A DNA stretch of 64,000 bases from Synechococcus sp. CBW1107 (GTDB lineage: Bacteria; Cyanobacteriota; Cyanobacteriia; PCC-6307; Cyanobiaceae): assembly GCF_015841355.1 (NCBI RefSeq), contig NZ_CP064908.1, positions 3,138,094 to 3,202,093 on the forward strand. The letters are read 5' to 3'. The stretch's first letter is position 1; each line of letters opens with the position of its first letter. Position numbers and translations under genes: made by a program. The notes under the pieces were generated by a model, which did no database searches, was not told where the DNA came from, and was given only the letters and a program-made list of their open reading frames with translations. Below are positions 43,563 to 52,600 of this stretch, piece after piece.

Positions 43563-44047
43563 AGCTGATCGAGCTTTTTTGAGAGCATCAGCAGTGTTGC
43601 CGCCTCCGAGAGAGCCTTCTCCTTCTTCTCCAATTCGCGTTGTAAGCGGCGATTCTGGCGAATCAGCTCCTGATTCTTACGCTGAAGTTCTCGCTGATCA
43701 GCCATGCTCGGAGCGCTGGGGCCATTGGCATCCTCGGCGGCCTGCCGCCAGCGGGCAAGCTGTTTGGGGTAGAGGCCCCGCTCACGGCAGAAGGCCCCGA
43801 GATCAGGGCCACTCAGGCCGGCCGCCTGGATCACAGCGGCCAGCTTGTCGAGAGCGCTCCACTGCTCTGGCGGCTTGGTGGTGGCTGGCACGAGCTGACC
43901 CTGCTTCTGCCACTGGCTGCGCCAGTTGTAGAGGGTCTGGGTCGTGATCCCGGTAGAGCGGGCGATCTCGGCCACGCTCTCCCGGTTTGGCGGGCTCATG
44001 CGCTGGCGGACTTGGTCCCGCACAGCGGTGTCATAGGTCGGTTTCAT
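43538..44047 (-). CDS. IS3-family OrfA, element B, copy 2
   Basis: Identical in protein sequence to OrfA of copy 1 (169 residues), with the same helix-turn-helix and coiled coil. Confidence 0.93.
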   Translation of the reverse strand: MKPTYDTAVRDQVRQRMSPPNRESVAEIARSTGITTQTLYNWRSQWQKQGQLVPATTKPPEQWSALDKLAAVIQAAGLSGPDLGAFCRERGLYPKQLARWRQAAEDANGPSAPSMADQRELQRKNQELIRQNRRLQRELEKKEKALSEAATLLMLSKKLDQLWPRDEEQ

Positions 44048-44112
44048 GGTCGTCGGTTTGGCCCCCTGGTGGATGGGTCAGACCGAGCGGACAACTTTCC
44101 TGACGCAGGGGG

Positions 44113-44253
44113 AGTCCGGTGCGCGACCGCCTGCAAAGACTTCAGTCAAAGCCAACCAATCTGGGCCACCCAGAGCTGCATTCCTGTGTGACGTCGAGGC
44201 CATTATCATTTCATCAGCCATACCACCTGTTCATCAGGACAAGACAACGTTGA
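44113..44253 (+). pseudogene. GT25-type glycosyltransferase, 3' part
   Basis: Removing IS3-B and one AGT copy joins ...AHRLLES directly in frame to PVRDRLQRLQSKPTNLGHPE and a further 25 residues to TGA at 44,251-44,253. The restored protein is about 413 residues. The open frame through this 138-base stretch supports the reconstruction. Confidence 0.65.
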
Positions 44254-44455
44254 TCCTGTTGGTCGGACGCAACTTGATGGAAAATCACCGGATTGAGCCA
44301 CTGCTGAAACCGCCCGGTGCCCCCCTCAAGAAGACCGGCTCGACGTTCGATATGATGCACCCCTTGGGTGGATTTGATCGTCCCAGCGCGCCTATCCCAG
44401 CAACGAAATCGCCTTGATCTGGTCCTGTTCGGTGGTACCAGCAGCACTGCACCTG

Positions 44456-46131
44456 GCTGGCGTCCCCGGCAGTGGTGTAAATCCCCAGGGCCTCAGCCCG
44501 GCGTAGCCGGGCTGAGCGTCCGCACCTCAGGCGATCGGCTCCACGGCTGACGTTGCAAGGGGTGGGCAGGCCCGTTTCCCTGGTTTGAGAACCACCTCAA
44601 CCAGACAGACCATGCCCAAGACCCATGCTGCCGTACCTGAGCTGGCCTCGCTACTCGATGGCAGCAGTGCCGGGGAGCTGATCCCTGAACTGGCACGCCA
44701 CGGCCTGCAGCAGCTGATCGAGCTGGAGCTCGCTGCCTTCCTCGGTGCGGACTGGCACGAGCGCACCGAGGAGCGGCTCGGCCACCGCAACGGCTACCGG
44801 CCTCGCACCCTGACCACCCAGGTGGGGGATCTGGCACTGCAGATCCCGAAACTGCGCGCGGGCAGCTTCCTCCCCTCGATCCTCGAACCCCGCCGCCGGG
44901 TTGATCAGGCCCTGTACGCGGTGATCATGGAGGCTTACATCGGTGGGGTCTCGACCCGCAAGGTCGATGCCCTGGTGGCGGCGCTCGGCTCCCAGAGCGG
45001 CATCTCCAAGTCGCAGGTGAGTCGCATCTGTCAGGAGATCGACCAGCAGGTGCAGGCGTTTCTGAGCCGGCCCCTGGAGAGCAGCGGCTACGCCTACGTC
45101 TATCTCGATGCCACCTACCTCAAGGGGCGGCTGGGCAAGGCTCAGCAGGTCTGCTCCCGCGCTGTCGTCGTCGCCATGGGGGTGAACGAGGATGGTCGCC
45201 GGGAGTTGCTGGGCCTCAAGGTCGGCGACAGCGAGACCGAGAGCTTCTGGGCGGAGTTCATCGCCCATCTCAAAGAACGGGGCCTGGGTGGCGTCAGGCT
45301 GGTGATCTCTGACGCCCACACCGGCCTCACCAAGGCGATCCGCCGCCAGCTGCAGGGAAGCGTCTGGCAGCGCTGCCGCGTCCATTTCGCCCGCAACCTG
45401 CTGCAGTGCGTCCCCAAGGCTCACCAGGGCATGGTCACCGCCGCCCTGCGCAGCGTGTTCGCCCAGGAGAGCGCTGAGGAGATCGCGTCACGCTGGGACG
45501 ATCTGGCCGCCTCGCTGGCGGAGCGCTTCCCCAAGGCCGCTGCGCTCATGCACGGCGCCAAGGAGGACGTGCTGGCTTTCCGGCCCTTCCCCAGGGACCA
45601 CTGGCGCAAGATCTGGAGCACCAACCTGCTGGAGCGGGTCAACGAGGAAATCAAACGCCGCACCAGGGTCGTCGGCATCTTCCCCAACGACGCGTCGATC
45701 ACCCGCCTGGTGGGCGCGGTACTGCTGGAGCAGCACGAGCACTGGCAGCTGGAGGGCCGGCGCATGTTCTCAGCCGAGAGCATGGCGACCATCCCGGAGC
45801 TGGATGCCATCCCTGCTCTCCAGGCCCTCAGCACCTGAGAGAGGCAGGACGCAGGCCCCAGGTGATCGAGGCTGCAGCGCCCCCAGAGGGCGCAGCGGCC
45901 TTGATCGCAGCCCGGGGGCCGGCCGCTGCCACCTCCAGGCCGCAGAAGTCACTCCAACTCACAACACATCCGCAAGCTGACGAAAGACTTGACAAGTCAT
46001 TCGTCCTGATTCATCGTGATTGAATGAGGCGCATCTGCACCTCCGGAATGACAGCCCGTCATTCCACCCTGTTCACCCTCTGACTAGGGCATTCGGGCCT
46101 CGGGTTTTACACCACGCAAAGGGACGCGGCC
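44456..46131 (+). mobile_element. IS256-family element a, copy 2
   Basis: 1,676 bp, inverted relative to copy 1. A perfect 9-bp target duplication CTGCACCTG flanks it (44,447-44,455 and 46,132-46,140). Confidence 0.95.
44612..45838 (+). CDS. IS256-family transposase, element a, copy 2
   Basis: 408 residues from MPKTHAAVPELASLLDGSSA with YVYLDATYLKGR, VISDAHTGLTKA and NLLERVNEEIKRRTRVVGIF. It appears intact. It differs from copy 1 in the middle (for example GLGGVRLVISDAHTGL against GLAGVKLVISDAHSGL, and AFRPFPRDHW against AFRHFPKDHW), while both ends are the same. Confidence 0.95.
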   Translation: MPKTHAAVPELASLLDGSSAGELIPELARHGLQQLIELELAAFLGADWHERTEERLGHRNGYRPRTLTTQVGDLALQIPKLRAGSFLPSILEPRRRVDQALYAVIMEAYIGGVSTRKVDALVAALGSQSGISKSQVSRICQEIDQQVQAFLSRPLESSGYAYVYLDATYLKGRLGKAQQVCSRAVVVAMGVNEDGRRELLGLKVGDSETESFWAEFIAHLKERGLGGVRLVISDAHTGLTKAIRRQLQGSVWQRCRVHFARNLLQCVPKAHQGMVTAALRSVFAQESAEEIASRWDDLAASLAERFPKAAALMHGAKEDVLAFRPFPRDHWRKIWSTNLLERVNEEIKRRTRVVGIFPNDASITRLVGAVLLEQHEHWQLEGRRMFSAESMATIPELDAIPALQALST

Positions 46132-46232
46132 CTGCACCTGAGGATCAGGATGGTCGTAGCTCCACTCAGCCCGGTTGACGTGGACCCCAAAATCTGATCC
46201 AGTCCTTATGAGAGCTTCCCTACCGGCCAGAC

Positions 46233-46532
46233 TTGGCCAGGAGAAGCCCCATAAAACGCAAACGCCACAACCCCGAGCAGATCATCCGCAAGCTGCGGAC
46301 GGCTGACCAGCTACTGAACCAAGGACAGGCCGTTGCCGATGTGTGCCGAGCACTGGAGGTGTCGGCAGCGACGTATCACCGCTGGAGACAGCAGCTCTAC
46401 GACGGCATGAAAGCCACGGAGGCGAAACGACTCAAGGAGCTTGAGCAGGAGAACAGCAGGCTCAAACGACTGCTCGCTGATGCCGAACTCGATAAAGCCA
46501 TGCTCAAGGAGTTGTCGGAGGGAAACTTTTGA
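46233..46532 (+). CDS. IS3-family OrfA, element C
   Basis: 99 residues. Helix-turn-helix ([38 protein letters not shown]) and a coiled coil ([20 protein letters not shown]) ending LKELSEGNF, the usual hand-over point to OrfB. The stop overlaps the OrfB start by 4 bp. Confidence 0.92.
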   Translation: MARRSPIKRKRHNPEQIIRKLRTADQLLNQGQAVADVCRALEVSAATYHRWRQQLYDGMKATEAKRLKELEQENSRLKRLLADAELDKAMLKELSEGNF

Positions 46533-47368
46533 GCCCGGAACGTCGCCGCAGGGCCGTGATGGTTCTGCAGGATCGATTCCGGTTGTCCCAGCGGCGTGCC
46601 TGCCGTCTCGCCGGCCAGAACCGCAACACTCAACGCCGCCCAGTGCCGGTGGCGGCCATTGAGGAGCACAAGCTGCGGCAGCGGATCCGGGAGTTGGCCC
46701 GGCGCCACGTGCGCTGGGGCCGGCGGTTGGTCTACCGGCGCCTGCGGATCGAAGGCTGGAGCGTGAACCACAAGCGGGTGCAACGGCTCTGGCGCGAGGA
46801 GGGGCTCCAGCGGCCCACTCCCCGGAAGCAAAAGCGGGCACGGCCCGCTGATGGCTCGGTGCGGCGTCACCGAGCCGAGCATCCCCACCAGGTGTGGGCC
46901 ATGGACTTCCAGTTCGACGCCACCGCTGATGGCCGCAGACTCAAGTTCCTGAACGTGATCGACGAGCACAGCCGTCTGTGCCTGGCAATCCGGGTGGGAC
47001 GGCGCTGCAAGGCCAAGGATGTGGTGGCCGTGCTGGAGGAGCTCACCAGCCTCTATCCGGCGCCGGCCTTCATCCGCAGCGACAACAGCCCGGAGTTCAT
47101 CGCCAAGGCCCTACGGGACTGGTGTGAGGCCAGCACCACCACCAGTACGGCCTACATCGCGCCGGGATCACCGTGGGAGAACGGCTTTGCCGAGTCGTTC
47201 AACGGCCGGTTCCGGGATGAGTTCCTCAACACCGAGTTGTTCACCACAGCCCCGGAGGCTCAGATCCTGGCCGATCGCTGGCGCTGGGAGTACAACTCAC
47301 TCAGGCCGCACTCGGCCCTCCAGGGGCTGACGCCCCTGGAGGCAGCTCAACAGGGAGCTGCCGCATGA
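46529..47368 (+). CDS. IS3-family OrfB (DDE integrase), element C
   Basis: 279 residues from a TTG in TTGA overlapping OrfA. DDE residues are in [27 protein letters not shown] and [33 protein letters not shown] ends the domain. Intact. Confidence 0.95.
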   Translation: MSPERRRRAVMVLQDRFRLSQRRACRLAGQNRNTQRRPVPVAAIEEHKLRQRIRELARRHVRWGRRLVYRRLRIEGWSVNHKRVQRLWREEGLQRPTPRKQKRARPADGSVRRHRAEHPHQVWAMDFQFDATADGRRLKFLNVIDEHSRLCLAIRVGRRCKAKDVVAVLEELTSLYPAPAFIRSDNSPEFIAKALRDWCEASTTTSTAYIAPGSPWENGFAESFNGRFRDEFLNTELFTTAPEAQILADRWRWEYNSLRPHSALQGLTPLEAAQQGAAA

Positions 47369-47466
47369 CCACGACCACCCACTCTCATAAGCCCTGGACT
47401 AACAAAGGGGGTCACGTCACACCACCCCGACCTGGGGCAAGGCGTAAGGCTGACGAAAGAGGTGGA

Positions 47467-48018
47467 TCAACCTCTGCGAGCACCGCGGCTGGCCAGGCCT
47501 GCGCTGGCCTCAGCACGCACCACCACCGGAGCAGGATCGCCATAGGCAGAGTCGGCGATGTATGGGGTGGCCACATCGCTATCGCTGCTCAGCAGACCCG
47601 AGACGATGCCGGAATCGATGGAGTAACGGCCGGGACCATTCAGCAGGATCGCCAGGCTTCCGCCCAGATAGAGCACCACCAGCTCGAGCAGATAGATGTT
47701 GAAGCCACTGGTGAGGATGTGGTGGTAACCCGCCACCGCCATCGTGCCCACCAGTGCCAGGGCGCCGATCGGGGTGAGGAACCCGAGGATGACGAACCAG
47801 GAACCGAGGATCTCGGAAAGACCAGCCACATGGGCCATGAACAGCGGGACTGGCATGTGCAGCGGCACCAGGTAGGCCGCAGCGAAGCTTTCCGGATCAG
47901 CCAGCTTCTCCTGGCCGTGGTGGATCATCATCGTGCCAATCGCCAGGCGCAGAACCAGAAGGCCGGTGTTGGCGAGAACGTCGTCTTTGAGGAAGTAACG
48001 GCTCAGGAAGCTGGACAT
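47467..48018 (-). CDS. DoxX-family membrane protein
   Basis: 183 residues from MSSFLSRYFLKDDVLANTGL. Four hydrophobic segments are visible (LLVLRLAIGTMMIHHGQEKL, ILGSWFVILGFLTPIGALAL, AVAGYHHILTS and LELVVLYLGGSLAILLNGPG). RLAIG-MM-HHG-EKL and G-SEILG are typical of DoxX/DoxD. The family is tied to redox and thiol stress, but the exact role here is unknown. It follows a 33-codon ORF on the same strand. Confidence 0.88.
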   Translation of the reverse strand: MSSFLSRYFLKDDVLANTGLLVLRLAIGTMMIHHGQEKLADPESFAAAYLVPLHMPVPLFMAHVAGLSEILGSWFVILGFLTPIGALALVGTMAVAGYHHILTSGFNIYLLELVVLYLGGSLAILLNGPGRYSIDSGIVSGLLSSDSDVATPYIADSAYGDPAPVVVRAEASAGLASRGARRG

Positions 48019-48098
48019 CGGATCAGGGGTGGAATGGGTGCGTGCGGGAGAGGGCAAGGCGGGGAGAAGGGTGTACGAGCGGAGCCGGCTGCGGCTGC

Positions 48099-48200
48099 TC
48101 AGTTCTGGGGGTTGAAGGGGTTGGAGAGTCTGTAGGCCCAGAGAGCAACGCTGGCGGTCATGAAGCCCAGAAACACTTCGAGCAGGGTGAGGGTGGTCAT
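48099..48200 (-). CDS. 33-residue membrane mini-protein
   Basis: MTTLTLLEVFLGFMTASVAL continues to WAYRLSNPFNPQN and a stop. It has one membrane span (LLEVFLGFMTASVALWAY) and a short tail. It lies 80 bp upstream of doxX on the same strand, so it may be co-transcribed. It is too short for most gene callers. Similar in size to small cyanobacterial photosynthetic or respiratory subunits, but none is recognised. Confidence 0.5.
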   Translation of the reverse strand: MTTLTLLEVFLGFMTASVALWAYRLSNPFNPQN

Positions 48201-48337
48201 CGCGTCGGGATCAAGCTTTTTCCAGCATGGCTCGCTGGATTAAGAAATGTGAGGAGCCCTTTCCAGCTGGTGGCGTGCTTCTGCTCGCGGCTCGCCCTGC
48301 GGCAGGGCAGAGTGTTTACATTCCGCAACGTCCCTCC

Positions 48338-48604
48338 ATGACCGTCGGAGAGCTGTTCATCGAGTCCCTGTCCAGCGGGGTGATCACCCCCCATGAGCTC
48401 GATTGGGTGGTGGAGCAACAGCCCGGGTTTTCGCGCTTGGAAGAGGCCACAGCGCTGAGGCTCGGCCGCCTGATCGATCAAGGAGACATCCAGCTCGGCT
48501 GCCGCCTGCCAGCTGCCAAGCTCCACAACGATTCGGTCCGTGAGCACTGGATCGAGCCCCTCGGCCGGAGACGTCACAACCACAGCCCCGGCAGCCAGCA
48601 GTGA
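48338..48604 (+). CDS. Hypothetical protein
   Basis: 88 residues from MTVGELFIESLSSGVITPHE. Helical, with LDWVVEQQPGFSRLEEATAL and RLGRLIDQGDIQLGCRLP. This pattern looks like a conserved cyanobacterial protein of unknown function. The upstream in-frame ATG at 48,227 is less likely. Confidence 0.6.
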   Translation: MTVGELFIESLSSGVITPHELDWVVEQQPGFSRLEEATALRLGRLIDQGDIQLGCRLPAAKLHNDSVREHWIEPLGRRRHNHSPGSQQ

Positions 48605-48610
48605 GGAGAG

Positions 48611-49115
48611 CTGGAGGTCTCATCAGCTCGCTGGGGTCTGGTGCCCTCCTGGCTCAAGGACACCTTCAGCCACTCCAGACCCACTCAATGCCCGCAGTGA
48701 AACCGTGGCCAGCAAACCCTTCTTCCTGGGGCCCTGGCGACCTCGTCGCTGCCTCATCCCAGCCGATGGCTTCTACGAGTGGCGACCGCCCGACACCCAG
48801 GGCCCTCAGACGAGATCCGCACGCAAGCATCCCTACTGGATCCGCAGGCAGAACCACGGCCACTTCTGGCTGGGAGGGCTGTGGGACCGCTGGTCTTCGC
48901 CTGACGGCAGCAGCCTGGAGACCTGCTGCATCCTGACCACCACCGCGAATGCCCTGCTCCGCCCGATCCATGACCGCATGCCGGTGGTGATCCCAGACGG
49001 GCTGGAAGACACCTGGTTGCTGGCCAGCGGGGCCGATGAACTCCGTTCGCTCGAGCCCCTTCTCCTGCCATGGCAGCCCGCAGGCTGGGAAGCCGCTCCG
49101 GTGGACTTGTCCTGA
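48611..49115 (+). pseudogene. SRAP (YedK/HMCES-type) protein, decayed
   Basis: One frame reads SSARWGLVPSWLKDTFSHSR. A one-base shift at about 48,682 moves the rest to another frame: NARSETVASKPFFLGPWRPR, RCLIPADGFYEWRPP, FWLGGLWDRW, TANALLRPIHDRMPVVI. These are the SRAP blocks, including the DRMPV region. The N-terminus with the catalytic Cys2 (MCGR) is missing. HMCES/YedK proteins crosslink to abasic sites in single-stranded DNA; this copy cannot. Confidence 0.75.
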
Positions 49116-49477
49116 ACGCTGAGCAGTGTTGAAGGACCAGCCTGGAATATCTGGTTCAGAGCCTTCGCGTGGACAGCCATAGGCTCACATTGCAACAGCC
49201 GATTGAGATGGCGGAGGCATACCATCAAGCCCTTGGGTGAAGGGGAAGCTTCTATCTTGGTGGATGAATGTCACTCAGTAGCACCAGTTGACATGTTTGT
49301 GCCATTGATTTGAAGCCAAGGATTCAGCACACTTAATCCTGTAACAATACCCAATCGCACAAAGTCTTGAACAGGTTTATATTGATAATGGCTCGCACTA
49401 TTGACTGCATTAGTGTGATCTTGTCGAGAGAAGTGCGCTATCAGATTTATCCACATTTCTCGTTCCAGGACCGTTTT

Positions 49478-49497
49478 CCAGCTCTCACCAGCTCTCA
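49478..49497. promoter_or_regulatory. Putative integrase arm-type sites, right end
   Basis: Two directly adjoining copies of CCAGCTCTCA in the same orientation as the pair at 21,033. They lie 60 bp from the right core repeat. Confidence 0.55.
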
Positions 49498-49557
49498 TGC
49501 GCTGGTCATGTTGTCCAAAGTCGTTGCGGTGCAGTGGTTCTGCTTGTCATCCAGAGC

Positions 49558-49595
49558 GCTCCCAAAGCACCCGCGCTACCAAGCTGCGCCACGCC
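49558..49595. repeat. Putative attR core (38-bp direct repeat, copy 2)
   Basis: Identical to 20,853-20,890: the 5' half of tRNA-Pro(TGG) from anticodon loop to acceptor strand. Beyond it similarity fades (CTCGCTGG against CCCGCCGA), and no 3' half is present, so it is a displaced fragment, not a gene. Confidence 0.85.
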
Positions 49596-49665
49596 TCGCT
49601 GGAGGGGAATCTAGCTGTCGGTCTCCCAGTGATCGCGACACGTCTGAGAAGGCCGGTCGGCTGGG

Positions 49666-52600
49666 TCAGGCCAGGGTGTTCGTTCCTACCTGCACCCGCG
49701 AGCCCTGATCACTGGAGAGCACCTCGATGCCGTAGCGGATGCGCTCCCTGAGGGCTCCCACGTGGCTGATGATGCCGACCATGCGGCCGCCAGCCCGCAA
49801 CCGGTCGAGTTCGTCCATCGCCAGCTGGAGGTTGTCGGGATCGAGGGTACCGAAGCCCTCGTCGATGAACAGCGCCTCGAGGTGAACACCGCCAGAATGG
49901 GCCTCGACCGTGTCGGCCACGCCAAGGGCCAGAGCCAGGGAGGCCTGGAACGTTTCACCGCCCGAAAGGCTGTTCACCTCCCTCTCTTCGCCGGTGTAGG
50001 CATCGAGCACCCGCAGGCCCAATCCCGCCTGACGGCCGCCTCGCCCGCCCTCATCGGTGAGCCGCAGCTGGTAGCGGCCTGAAGTCATCAGCTCCAGCCG
50101 CTGGTTGGCGTAGCGGCAGATGTCGGCCAGATAGGCCGAGAGCACCCAGCGCTGGAGGGAGATGAAGGGTGCCGCCTTGCCCGAGCAGCGATCGGCCACG
50201 GCACTGAACAGCTGCGCCTGCTCCCGCAGGGCCGCCAGGTTGCCGGCTCCGTTCCTGTGCTCGGACGTGAGTCGCACGATCTCCACCTGTGCTCCTCGGG
50301 CTTCGCTGTTGCGCTCCACGGCTGATGTGCGGGCGGCATCGGCGGCGTGAACCGCCACCAGGGCAGCCGTGGTGTCGGGGCGTTCCTGGGGCAGGTCGGC
50401 CAGGTCCGCTGATGCCAGAAGTCCTTTCAGCTCGATCACCTCCGTCTCGAAGGCCTTGATCCGATCCGCCCAGTGCTGACGGACGCTCTCCGGCTTGAGG
50501 GCGGCCATCACGGACTGACCATCGGCGAACTCCGACCCGGCCAGGTCCCTCGCCAGGCGGCCTGAGGCCTGTTCCAGCCTGGTCACGGCACTGGCGCTGG
50601 CCTGGCAGCGATCCGCCAGGGCATCGAGCGCCTCCTCCAGGGGCTCGAAGGTCGTCAGCGCCTGTTGCGGCTCAACGCCCTCGCCCAGCTCCCTGGCGAT
50701 GGCGGTGGTGAGTGTGTTCGCCCTCCGGGTCTCGTCCGCGGCGGCCCTGGTCTGCATCGCCAGCTCCGTACTGGCCGACTGAATACTTGCCTGGAGTGCC
50801 TCGAGATCCCGCTCGTGACGGGCGATCTCCTGCTCCAGGCTGGCCACCGTCTCTGCCAGGGCCTGCCCTGTGGCAAGAGCTTCGCAGGCCTGCCGGGCAG
50901 CTGTTTCCGCCGCCATCGGATCCCTGGCGGCAGCACCGGCTTTCTCGAGCACCGCCTTGCGCTCCCCCTGCGCCTTCTCCAGAGCCACCGCAGCCTGTTC
51001 GGCCGCCGTGGTGGCTGCGGTCAGCTCGCCCTCCGCTGCCGTGATCGCCTCATCGCTGACAGCGTCGTGTGAGGGCTGGGCAGGTGCCGGGTGGTGCGGC
51101 GAACCGCAGACCGGACAGGGAACTTCGGCCTCAAGGCTCCCGGCAAGGCGAGCTGCCATTCCGGCGATCTGACGATGCCGGAGATCGTGCAGGGCCGCCT
51201 GCGCCTGTTTGAGCCGTCCATCGGCCCTCGCCTTGGCCGTTGTGGAATCGGCTTCCTGCTTCAGGGCAGGGGCGACGGCTGCCACGGCCCGGGCGCGATC
51301 GCGGGAGTCCTGCGCTGCCCGCTGCAGCCCGTCGAGCTGGTCACGGGCCGAGCAGGCTTTGCTGAAGGCCTTGATGGCTGCCTGCCGGGATTGCTGAAGG
51401 CTCTCCCTGGCTGAGCTGTTCTGACTCAGCCGCACGTCCGCAGCACGAGCCAGTGCAGCGGCGGAGGCCGCCCTGATCCTCGCCTGGTTCGCCTCCACGG
51501 CCTGGCTGGCCAGGGCCGTGACTTCCGCTCGTCGGGCGGCCAGATCGGCGCGTGCCCTGCCCAGGTCCTCAAGGCTGGGGAGAGCCAGCAGATCGAGGAG
51601 GACCAGCGACACCGGCAGAGCCAGGGCGGCGTCCCTGGCCCGGATCGCGCTCAGGAGCTCGGCCCTGATCCCGGCCTCAAGAGTGGCCAGAGCGGCACGG
51701 GCCGCCTGCTCGGCGTCCACGCTGGGGCGCAGGGCTTCGGCCCGCTCCGCCCTGCTCAGCCGTTGGCGGAAGTCGGCCACCGCCTCCTGTTTCGCCTCCA
51801 GTTCCGTGAGCCGCGTGAGCGCTGCCCTGCGCCGATCCCAGCGGTCGGCCAGTTTCTCGACCGCTGCCTTGGCCGTCTGAGCGGATTCAAGGGCTGCGAC
51901 GGCCTGCTTCAGGTTGCTCTGGGTACCTGCCACCACCGCAGCGATCTGCTCCACCAGCCGGTCGAGGCCCTCCTGATCGTTGGGCGCCTCCATGGGTTCC
52001 GGGGCATAGGGGCTCCATTCATGGGCGGCCTGGTGGCGCAGCACCTCCAGGTCCCGGTTCTGCTCCGCCACATGGATGCGGGCGACCTTGGCGCGCTCCT
52101 CCAGCCAGCTGGCCGCCCGCTCGTAGATGACGGTGTCGAAAAGGGTTTTCAGCAGTGCCTCCCGCTCGTCGGCCCTGGCCCTCAGCACCTCCGCGAACTT
52201 GCCCTGGGGCAGCAGGATCACCTGACGGAACTGGGCGGCATCGAGGCCCACAAGGCCCTGCACCTCGCGGGTGACCTCCGTCGTGCGGCTCGCGATCGGC
52301 ACCCACTCAGCTCCGATCAGCCGGAACAGGACCGCCTGAGGTGCCTTCTCGGTGGTTCCCTCCCCCCGGGACTTGGGGGCGCAATGGGCGGGTGATCGCT
52401 CCACGCGGTAGCGGGCTCCGCCACTGGAGAAGTCCAGACTCACCCGCGGCACGGCCGAGGGCTCGGCGTGATCGGATTTCAGCGCCTTCACGCTGCGGTC
52501 TCCCGACACCTCGCCATAGAGCGCGAAGCAGAGGGCATCCAGCAGGTAGGTCTTGCCGGCCCCGGTGCTGCCGTGGATCAGGAACAGGCCCTCCTGGCTG

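Larger units (their letters stand above)
42262..44112 (-). mobile_element. IS3-family element B, copy 2
   Basis: 1,851 bp, inverted relative to copy 1. The flanks carry a 3-bp target duplication AGT (42,259-42,261 and 44,113-44,115), typical for IS3. It splits the GT25 gene. Confidence 0.93.
46176..47419 (+). mobile_element. IS3-family element C
   Basis: 1,244 bp. The left end TGACGTGGACCCC...CTTATGAGAG and the inverted right end TGACGTGACCCCC...CTTATGAGAG form the terminal repeats. No clear target duplication. Confidence 0.88.
20853..49595. mobile_element. Integrative element in tRNA-Pro, about 28.7 kb
   Basis: The borders are the 38-bp direct repeats formed by the 5' half of tRNA-Pro(TGG). 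A tyrosine recombinase gene starts 200 bp inside the left border, pointing inward. Tandem CCAGCTCTCA boxes lie inside both borders. The contents are accessory genes and at least eight insertion sequences. The flanks (Coq4 gene to the left, sbcCD to the right) look chromosomal. The borders are supported by sequence. Mobility today is uncertain because of the heavy IS load. Confidence 0.75.
49116..49665. other. AT-rich right border of the integrative element
   Basis: No gene is supported. About 49,260-49,470 is clearly more AT-rich than the surroundings and precedes the arm-type boxes and the tRNA-Pro fragment, as expected for an attachment region. Confidence 0.6.

Noticed and set aside
20853..49595. 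A composite transposon bounded by the two IS256-a copies
   Set aside because: Copy 2 has its own perfect target duplication and copy 1 has different flanks, so the copies inserted independently. The element border evidence is the tRNA-Pro repeat instead.
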